12,812 nucleotides of DNA from a candidate division NPL-UPA2 bacterium (GTDB taxonomy: Bacteria > Bacillota > UBA994): positions 1-12,812 of the forward strand of contig QLUB01000049.1 of NCBI GenBank assembly GCA_018725205.1, read 5' to 3'. Each line of letters begins with the position of its first letter. Position 1 is the stretch's first letter. This document shows positions 8,901 to 12,812 of this stretch, in pieces. Below the pieces are notes generated by a model. The model had not been told where the DNA came from. It was given only the letters and a program-made list of their open reading frames with translations, and ran no database searches. The translations under genes and the position numbers were made by a program.

Positions 8901-10225
8901 TCGCGGGCTGCTTCTTCTAGAAAAGAGCCTGTGCCCGCCGAGCAGGCTTCGTTCATGGCGTAGTCCACCGGCACCCCGCCGGCAGTATAGGTGTACTTTG
9001 CGTCTTGCCCGCCGATTTCAAAGATGGTGTCGACTTCAGGGTCGAAGTAGACGGCAGCAGTGTTATGGGCGATAATCTCGTTGACGATACCTGTCGTTTG
9101 GGCATGTAACCCGACAATTTGCCTGCCAGAGCCGGTGACGCCAAGGCCAATAATCTTTACTCCCGCAGGTACCTGTGCCGCGAGGCTGCGGTAGCACTCC
9201 CGCGATGCAGCAATAGGGTCGCCATTGGTGCGCAAGTAGGCACCTGCCACAATGGCTTGGTCGCGCACACGCATGATGACAGCCTTGGTGGTAGTAGACC
9301 CGGCATCTACCCCCAGTATGCAGATGTCATTTTCGTTCGCCTGCCCCCAAGCGTGATCCTTGAAGATGACTTGGTCACCGTAGTCGGCGAGCGGCACGAG
9401 AAATTCAAAGGCCGAAGCGCCCGCAACAAATAGGCCGTCTTGCTCGACTTTGCCTCCGTTGTCGACCGCCCAGAGGGCTGCGCCTAAGGCCTCCAGTGTT
9501 TCCCCGAACCCCACCGTCGAGACGACAAAGCCATCCCTCGTTAAGTGGTCAATTACGGCTTGGTTCTTGGCCGTTCCACCCGCCAAGAGGACATGCTTTG
9601 CGCCTGCGCTCTTCAGTAATTCGGCAATCTTTGTCGCCACCATATGACACAAGCCTGCCACTACGCGTTCCTTGGGGGTGCCTTTGTTGAGGGCGTGGGT
9701 GCAGTCACTTTTACTGAACACCGAGCAACGCGCCGAAATCTTGTATGGTGCGTCTTGCCCGGCAGCGGCTAGGGCTTGAGCCTCCGCGGGGTTTAGGTTC
9801 ATGCGGCGAATCTGTTGTAAAAAAAACTCTCCCGTGCCTGAGGCGCACTTGTTGCCTGTATGTACTGCTATGACCTTGTGCTCTTTGTCTAGCTCATAGG
9901 CAATCACGTTTTCGCCGCCAGCGCTGACGATTGCGTCTACCGCAGGGAACGAATGCCTTAGGTAGGCGAGCGCCAATTCGGTCGCCTCAAGCTCGGAGAT
10001 GCTAGGCAGGCGTACGTGATCCTTCAACTTATGCCCTGTGACCGCCAATCGGGACTCCGGCGTGACGATCCCTGTCAACAGCTCTTGCAGGACACTGCGG
10101 GCATTGCCGCTGTGTGGCGCGACAATTTCCTGCAGCGGCGAGAATACCCCGGCGTCACTTTTACCCACTACTACCTTAATGTTGGAGGCACCAAGGCAGA
10201 TTCCTATCGCATGGTGTTTCTGCAA
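5948..10225 (-). CDS. Fused 2-hydroxyacyl-CoA dehydratase activase: two BcrAD/BadFG ATPase domains, DUF2229 and HGD-D-like domain
   Basis: Activases of this family use ATP and a [4Fe-4S] cluster to push low-potential electrons into radical dehydratases or double-cubane-cluster reductases. Numbered from the TTG, domain 1 (about 5-265) has C127 and C167, and domain 2 (about 300-565) has C428 and C468. Both pairs match the two cluster-binding cysteines of HgdC (CSAGTG-type loop, then a second Cys about 39-40 residues on). Domain 2 has intact ATPase motifs (DAGSTTTK at 307-314, GGQDAK at 405-410). Domain 1 is degenerate (GICLGASNIK, GGENV). Next come a Cys-rich DUF2229/COG3580-like part (about 590-940; RCDRKCK, STTCPLIQGEPY, SCGPDSF) and an HGD-D/COG3581-like part (about 1005-1410; STCKECLP, GPFGCMPARI). 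I chose TTG 10225 because AGGAGAGAGGTGA (10231-10243) precedes it and the predicted transcript starts near 10255, leaving almost no leader for the ATG at 10252 (1434 aa). No separate dehydratase subunits lie nearby, so the physiological partner is unknown. Confidence 0.93.
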   Translation of the reverse strand: MQKHHAIGICLGASNIKVVVGKSDAGVFSPLQEIVAPHSGNARSVLQELLTGIVTPESRLAVTGHKLKDHVRLPSISELEATELALAYLRHSFPAVDAIVSAGGENVIAYELDKEHKVIAVHTGNKCASGTGEFFLQQIRRMNLNPAEAQALAAAGQDAPYKISARCSVFSKSDCTHALNKGTPKERVVAGLCHMVATKIAELLKSAGAKHVLLAGGTAKNQAVIDHLTRDGFVVSTVGFGETLEALGAALWAVDNGGKVEQDGLFVAGASAFEFLVPLADYGDQVIFKDHAWGQANENDICILGVDAGSTTTKAVIMRVRDQAIVAGAYLRTNGDPIAASRECYRSLAAQVPAGVKIIGLGVTGSGRQIVGLHAQTTGIVNEIIAHNTAAVYFDPEVDTIFEIGGQDAKYTYTAGGVPVDYAMNEACSAGTGSFLEEAARESLSIATEEIAAYALKGQRPPNFNDQCAAFIGSDVKTSIQEGISNDDIAAGLVYAICLNYLNRVKGSRKVGNKIFMQGGVCYNRAVPLAMAALTKRKIVVPPDPGLMGAFGVALEVQSKIRNELLALGDFSLEQLAERNVAYGRPFVCQGGAIRCDRKCKIALISIDGQAYPFGGACNKYYNERVKQHPDVAALDLVATREELLYNRPLCPEKPNSKTVGVSTALMTANLYPLYHAFLTRLGFSIVLGDELDATGIERRRAPFCYPVDMAHGLFMNLVSKAPDYILLPHVRATPVVKGALPSTTCPLIQGEPYVLRRTFLAELKGIHLLTPVLNMPHSYSEAEDAFLEVGKALGATELAAREAFLAAVRAQDQFLAELRRMGRAALERAATLQRPTVVLFGRAYNALAAMANMGIPGKFASRGILTLPFDCLDTDSEPAVASMHWAAGQSILKAAQKIKDMPNIFGCFITNFSCGPDSFVLSFFRDEMGDKPSLTLELDSHTADAGIDTRIEAFLDIAQRHMQKAKRGETAATQPVFRPAETLLGRQRRRYRTSQGEEVPLDDGRVRLLIPSMGEFGVRLMAATFRYAGINAIPLPPPSDVDLQRGKEYSTCKECLPLMLTMGSLYNYLDKRDEKELTIYFMPSTGGSCRFAQYSVLTRNLIHKQRIENLAVMSLTSQNSYGGLGIGFTLRGLWAATISDVYDEIRAAAITLAKDKAVAQAVLAQAEALLEEAIATATWTGIKKALVASVALLKSIPLHTSLAAAPKVAIIGEIYVRRDGFSQRYLVEQLAEKGVVALMAPIAEWVYYTNYLAKHGLRGKTNLLKRISCSGKAWAMEHYEKAIKDILVESGLYDYHLLDISHLIESVSDLINPELTGEAILTLSCALNDIIDRVDGVVSIGPFGCMPARIAEAMIKQTIDVEKPRITSDQDLTREIMAKHPHLPFISIESDGSPFPPVVAASLESFVLQSKRVHRTRHQRHTRA

Positions 10226-10230
10226 ACAAT

Positions 10231-10243
10231 TCACCTCTCTCCT
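10231..10243 (-). promoter_or_regulatory. Strong ribosome binding site that decides the activase start (TTG 10225)
   Basis: On the minus strand AGGAGAGAGGTGA is followed after five bases (ATTGT) by TTG CAG. The 7-base stretch GAGGTGA is a perfect match to the Shine-Dalgarno sequence. The upstream ATG at 10252 has only a weak AAAGAG before it. An in-frame GTG at 10234 lies within the site itself and is less likely. Confidence 0.65.
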
Positions 10244-10261
10244 AGAATGCATCTGCTCTTT

Positions 10262-10289
10262 ATGATAGGTTAAACATAGGGCTTGTCAA
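10262..10289 (-). promoter_or_regulatory. Sigma-70-type promoter of the activase gene
   Basis: Read on the minus strand, TTGACA (10289-10284, 6 of 6) is followed after 16 bp by TATCAT (10267-10262, 5 of 6). The expected start of transcription is near 10255, giving a 5' leader of about 30 nt that holds the ribosome binding site for TTG 10225. The -10 element overlaps a possible plus-strand -10 (TATGAT, 10261-10266) that could serve ung. Confidence 0.65.
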
Positions 10290-10308
10290 GCGAAAGGTGT
10301 GCACACAC

Positions 10309-10968
10309 ATGCTTAAGTTTGGAAATGACTGGGATAAGCTGCTGCAGGAGGAGTTTTCGAAGGACTATTATTTGCGCTTAAGGTCGTTTCTCCAGCAGGA
10401 GTACCGTCAGACGACGGTCTTTCCACCCGCCGTTGAAATCTACGCGGCTTTGCGGGTTACCTCCTTTCAAGCGACAAAGGTCGTTTTGCTGGGGCAAGAC
10501 CCATACCATGGCGACGGGCAGGCCCATGGATTCGCGTTTTCCGTCCCCGTTCTGGTGCCACTGCCGCCTTCGCTGCGGAACATTTTGCAGGAGTTGCAGG
10601 CTGACCTGCGCTGCGAGCCGCCCAATCACGGCTGCTTGGAAGCATGGGCCAAGCAGGGAGTGCTCTTGCTTAACGCGGTGCTAACAGTGCGCGCCAACGC
10701 CGCGGCCTCGCACGCAGAGAGGGGATGGGAGCAGTTTACCGACCGCGTGGTGGAGCTGCTAAACGAGAAGCCCCAGCCTGTAGTTTTTCTCTTGTGGGGG
10801 AACTATGCTCAAACTAAAGGCAGGCTCGTGACCAACCCTCACCATTTGGTGCTTAGAGCCCCACACCCAAGTCCTCTCTCCGCCCATCGCGGCTTCTTTG
10901 GCTGCCGCCACTTTTCCCGCGCCAACACCTTCCTAGAAGCAACTAACCAAACCCCCATCACCTGGTGA
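10309..10968 (+). CDS. ung: Uracil-DNA glycosylase, family 1, 219 aa
   Basis: It removes uracil from DNA, arising by cytosine deamination or dUMP misincorporation, as the first step of base excision repair. The water-activating loop GQDPYHG is at residues 62-68 with catalytic D64 and Y66. LLLN (N122) recognises uracil, and HPSPLSAHRGFFG from H186 is the minor-groove intercalation loop. Counting from ATG 10309 puts the catalytic residues at D64 and H186, almost the same as in the E. coli enzyme (D64, H187), which supports this start. AAAGGTG at 10293-10299 is a plausible ribosome binding site 9 nt upstream. A GTG at 10297 would add only four residues. Length is close to the family norm of about 220-230. 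It is transcribed divergently from the activase gene. A possible -10 (TATGAT, 10261-10266) has only a weak -35. All key residues are present. Confidence 0.96.
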   Translation: MLKFGNDWDKLLQEEFSKDYYLRLRSFLQQEYRQTTVFPPAVEIYAALRVTSFQATKVVLLGQDPYHGDGQAHGFAFSVPVLVPLPPSLRNILQELQADLRCEPPNHGCLEAWAKQGVLLLNAVLTVRANAAASHAERGWEQFTDRVVELLNEKPQPVVFLLWGNYAQTKGRLVTNPHHLVLRAPHPSPLSAHRGFFGCRHFSRANTFLEATNQTPITW

Positions 10969-10975
10969 AGCAGTA

Positions 10976-11008
10976 GGGACGGAGCCTTTTGCTTCAAAGA
11001 ACCGTCCC
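10976..11008. repeat. GGGACGG...CCGTCCC hairpin after ung (possible REP/RAYT-type repeat or 3' stem)
   Basis: GGGACGG (10976-10982) pairs with CCGTCCC (11002-11008). Inside it CTTTTG (10986-10991) can pair with CAAAG (10995-10999) around a CTT loop with one bulge. The hairpin begins 8 bp after the ung stop codon, so it may end or stabilise that transcript, but no T-run follows. The GGGACGG / AACCGTCCC wording resembles a dispersed repeat I recall from many clostridial genomes, often linked to REP-associated (Y1/RAYT) transposases. That link is from memory and is not proven by this single copy. Confidence 0.5.
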
Positions 11009-11043
11009 CGGCGTTCGCGTCCTCGGCGTTTCTTGAGCCTTGC

Positions 11044-11056
11044 ATTCGTGACGAAT
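11044..11056. promoter_or_regulatory. Small perfect dyad (ATTCGT-G-ACGAAT), operator-like
   Basis: Two 6-bp arms flank a single G. The dyad lies about 27 bp before the ATG of the short interrupted frame at 11083. A weak promoter pair, TTGCAT (11040-11045) and GATACG (11063-11068) with 17-bp spacing, surrounds it, so it could be an operator for that gene. Dyads of this size also arise by chance. Confidence 0.2.
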
Positions 11057-11082
11057 TGTGCGGATACGAAAAGATAGGCCGG

Positions 11083-11121
11083 ATGAAAGTAAGCGTCAAA
11101 TACTACCTTAACTCCCGCAAT
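11083..11121 (+). pseudogene. 5' fragment of a gene interrupted by the IS element
   Basis: ATG at 11083 opens a frame encoding MKVSVKYYLNSRN up to the IS boundary. Inside the element it reads only four more residues to a TAG at 11134. Removing 11122-12799 joins AAT (11119-11121) in frame to TCG CCG GGA TTT at 12800, so the reading frame would continue to the window edge. The start resembles that of many small beta-grasp or ribbon proteins, but 13 residues are too few to name it. No strong ribosome binding site is visible (AGGCCGG). The rest of the gene, if real, lies beyond the window. Confidence 0.3.
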
Positions 11122-11122
11122 A

Positions 11123-11218
11123 TTATAACGTGTTAGGGTCGATGTTTGCCCAGGCCCTTGATAATGTTAGATATTTGTTAGCGAAAGCCCTGTTCTTGGC
11201 TCCAATTACACGTTATAA
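11123..11218. mobile_element. 96-bp segment with its own terminal inverted repeats (possible mini-element or duplicated IS end)
   Basis: The segment begins TTATAACGTGT (11123-11133) and ends with the reverse complement ACACGTTATAA (11208-11218), an 11-bp perfect inverted repeat with the same sequence as the IS ends. It contains no reading frame of note. It could be a non-autonomous derivative (MITE-like) of the neighbouring IS, a leftover of an earlier insertion, or simply the untranslated left part of the IS. The inner junction at 11218/11219 starts again with TATAACGTGTAGGG, like the outer end TATAACGTGTTAGGG. Confidence 0.4.
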
Positions 11219-11229
11219 TATAACGTGTA
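11207..11229. repeat. Perfect 23-bp dyad just upstream of the transposase
   Basis: TACACGTTATA (11207-11217) and TATAACGTGTA (11219-11229) are perfect reverse complements around a single A at 11218. Each arm carries the IS end motif, so this is two element ends placed head to head. It covers the predicted -10 of the transposase and ends at the ribosome binding site. Transposase bound here could repress its own gene, or the RNA hairpin could limit translation. Confidence 0.7.
11214..11219 (+). promoter_or_regulatory. Predicted -10 element (TATAAT) of the transposase gene
   Basis: A perfect TATAAT lies inside the inner dyad. The -35 at 17-bp spacing (TGTTCT, 11191-11196) is weak, so the promoter may be feeble, as is usual for transposases. 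Transcription would begin near 11226, only about 16 nt before the ATG at 11242, with AGGGGGAG at 11229-11236 as the ribosome binding site. Confidence 0.35.
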
Positions 11230-11241
11230 GGGGGAGTGCAG

Positions 11242-12798
11242 ATGGGAAGATTGGTCTACCACCACAAGAAGGCTACTGGAGTTACATACGTCTATGAGAT
11301 TACTGGAGAGTATTGGGACAAGGAACGGAAACAGATGCGTAACAAGCAGGTCTGCATTGGCAAGCTTGACCCCGAAACGGGCGAACTGATTCCATCCAAG
11401 CGTCGTCGGAGCGAAGAGCTCTCATCGGTAGCTGTAACGGCTTCTACTTCCGTTATCGGACCCACCCTGCTCCTTGACAAGATTGCTCGGGAAACAAGAC
11501 TGACCAAAACACTGAAGTATGCGTTCCCGGAGAAGTGGGAGCAACTTGTGACCCTAGCGTTCTTTCTGGTGTGCACCGGAGACGCACTTGTACACGCTGA
11601 TGCCTGGTGTCGCAACCATCATGTACCGTCAACAGCATCACACGCTAGCCAGCGGGTCAGCGAGTTGTTGCAAAACATTACAGAAGATGAGCTTCAGAGC
11701 TTCTTCAAACGTTGGATTTGCGAGGTCAGCGAGAAAGATTTACTGTGTTATGACATTACATCGGTATCTTCCTATTCCGAACTCAATGAGTATGTCCGTT
11801 ACGGCTATAACAGGGATGGGGAACCATTGCCTCAGGTTAATCTGGCCATGGTATATGGGCAAAAGACTAAGCTTCCTGTCATCTTTCGTGTTCTTCCCGG
11901 CTCCATTAGTGACGTTAGCACCATCACCAAGCTACTGGAGGGGTTTGACAAGCTTGATTTCCCGACCATGGATCTAGTGATGGACCGGGGGTTTTACAGT
12001 CAGAGCAATATTACCGAGCTGTTCAAACGTCGCTACCATTTCATCATCGGAGTTCCATCCAACCGCAAGTGGGTGCGCGAGGTGATTGACGGTTGTCAGG
12101 ATGCCCTGCACAGCCCTCGGGGTTATCGGCAACTGGATGATACCAGCTTGTATATGCACACCCGACAATCGCAGTGGCCTGAAAACGGAAGGCGCTGCTA
12201 CCTGCATGTCTTCTACAATTCCCATAAGGCGGCAGACGATTTTGAGCAGTTGATCAAGCACTTGCTAATATGCAAGAACGAGCTAGATACAGATTCACTC
12301 AACAAAGCCCATGAACGGGACTATGAGCAGTACTTCATTGTTAAGAACACGCCTGTCCGTGGCCGACAAGTCGAATACAATGACAAGGCCATCCAGGCCT
12401 TCCGCAACCGATACGCCGGCTTTTTCGCGATTCTGACATCCCGTAAGATGGATGCAATCGAGGCATTGGCTATCTACCGAAACAAAGACGGGATCGAGAA
12501 ACTGTTTGATGACATGAAAAATCATCTAGATATGAAGCGCCTACGTGTCCACAACTCAGGGAAGATGACTGCGCGAATCTTCTTGCAGTTCATTGCTGCG
12601 ATTCTGCTGAGCCAAATCCACAAAACGCTGAGGGAAAAGTCTCTCTCCGGTCGCTATTCCCCCCGACTACTGCTGGGTGAATTAGAGTCGCTTACCCGGA
12701 TCCACTACCAAGGTAAATACCGCGACATAATAACAGAAGCGAGCAAGTCGCAGAGGGAAATTCTGGATGCCTTTGGGATCAACGTCAACACGTTATAA
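11242..12798 (+). CDS. IS1634-like DDE transposase (IS4 superfamily), 518 aa
   Basis: It cuts and moves the surrounding element by the RNase H-like DDE mechanism. Counting from ATG 11242, the first acidic residue is D171 in CYDITS, the second D248 in VMDRGFYS, and the third E419 in the IS4-type signature Y412-R413...E419...K426 (YRNKDGIEKLFDDMK). The N-terminus (GVTYVYEITGEYWDKERKQMRNK) is typical of the IS1634 branch, whose members are usually 450-600 residues. The start at 11242 is chosen because AGGGGGAG (11229-11236) is five bases upstream. A GTG at 11236 overlaps that site. The frame is intact with all catalytic residues present, so the element may still be active. The stop codon TAA (12796-12798) lies inside the right inverted repeat. 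Confidence 0.93.
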   Translation: MGRLVYHHKKATGVTYVYEITGEYWDKERKQMRNKQVCIGKLDPETGELIPSKRRRSEELSSVAVTASTSVIGPTLLLDKIARETRLTKTLKYAFPEKWEQLVTLAFFLVCTGDALVHADAWCRNHHVPSTASHASQRVSELLQNITEDELQSFFKRWICEVSEKDLLCYDITSVSSYSELNEYVRYGYNRDGEPLPQVNLAMVYGQKTKLPVIFRVLPGSISDVSTITKLLEGFDKLDFPTMDLVMDRGFYSQSNITELFKRRYHFIIGVPSNRKWVREVIDGCQDALHSPRGYRQLDDTSLYMHTRQSQWPENGRRCYLHVFYNSHKAADDFEQLIKHLLICKNELDTDSLNKAHERDYEQYFIVKNTPVRGRQVEYNDKAIQAFRNRYAGFFAILTSRKMDAIEALAIYRNKDGIEKLFDDMKNHLDMKRLRVHNSGKMTARIFLQFIAAILLSQIHKTLREKSLSGRYSPRLLLGELESLTRIHYQGKYRDIITEASKSQREILDAFGINVNTL

Positions 12799-12799
12799 T
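12794..12799 (+). promoter_or_regulatory. Outward-facing TATAAT in the right IS end
   Basis: The right inverted repeat contains a perfect -10 hexamer reading out of the element into the flanking DNA. No good -35 lies at the right distance inside the IS (CTTTGG at 12771-12776 is poor), so activity would be weak at best. The same motif faces outward at the left end, on the minus strand at 11127-11122. Confidence 0.2.
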
Positions 12800-12812
12800 T
12801 CGCCGGGATTTT

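Larger units (their letters stand above)
11122..12799 (+). mobile_element. IS1634-like insertion sequence (IS4 superfamily) with terminal inverted repeats
   Basis: The left end reads ATTATAACGTGTT (11122-11134), and the right end is its reverse complement, AACACGTTATAAT (12787-12799): 13 bp perfect, with partial matching a few bases further in. The only gene is a full-length DDE transposase. No short target duplication is seen: the left flank ends CCGCAAT and the right flank begins TCGCCGG. Members of the IS1634/IS1549 group can make very long duplications, and only 13 bp of right flank are visible, so this is not decisive. A second, inner left end at about 11219 is possible (see the inner palindrome), so the true IS could be about 1.58 kb. 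Confidence 0.8.

Noticed and set aside
11009..11032. Short direct repeat CGGCGTT ... CGGCGTT next to the ung hairpin
   Set aside because: Only two 7-bp copies are present, which is too few and too short to call a repeat array.

Overview
The window looks like a piece of chromosome from an anaerobic member of the Bacillota (Clostridia-like). This is inferred from gene content: a B12-dependent class II ribonucleotide reductase, a very long fused 2-hydroxyacyl-CoA dehydratase activase of the type common in clostridia, strong AGGAGG-type ribosome binding sites, and a TTG start. No RNA gene or CRISPR array was seen. No gene-free stretch exceeds about 300 bases.

Layout: the end of an upstream gene (1-45) is followed two bases later by a 755-residue exported/membrane protein that I cannot name (48-2315). 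A small single-domain cupin follows (2462-2821), then a perfect 20-bp palindrome (2830-2849). Next comes nrdJ, a 982-residue adenosylcobalamin-dependent ribonucleotide reductase (2960-5908). Its promoter overlaps two sites that resemble a tandem NrdR operator with the usual 16-bp gap. Converging on nrdJ is a 4.3-kb gene on the minus strand (10225-5948). It fuses two BcrAD/BadFG-type ATPase domains to a DUF2229 domain and an HGD-D-like domain. A good sigma-70-type promoter places its start at a TTG rather than the upstream ATG. Diverging from it is ung, uracil-DNA glycosylase (10309-10968).

The right end is mobile-element territory. A GGGACGG/CCGTCCC hairpin follows ung. A short reading frame that starts at 11083 seems to be cut off by an IS1634-like (IS4 superfamily, DDE) insertion sequence with an intact 518-residue transposase (11242-12798). 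The end motif of the element occurs four times, not two: once at each outer end and twice back-to-back just before the transposase. The first 96 bp therefore look like a mini-element, or a duplicated left end, abutting the IS.

The genes do not form one pathway. nrdJ (dNTP synthesis) and ung (removal of uracil from DNA) both concern DNA precursors and repair, but they are separated by the activase gene and lie in different transcription units. The most checkable new observations are the NrdR operator at nrdJ, the degenerate first ATPase domain of the activase, and the four-copy end motif of the IS.
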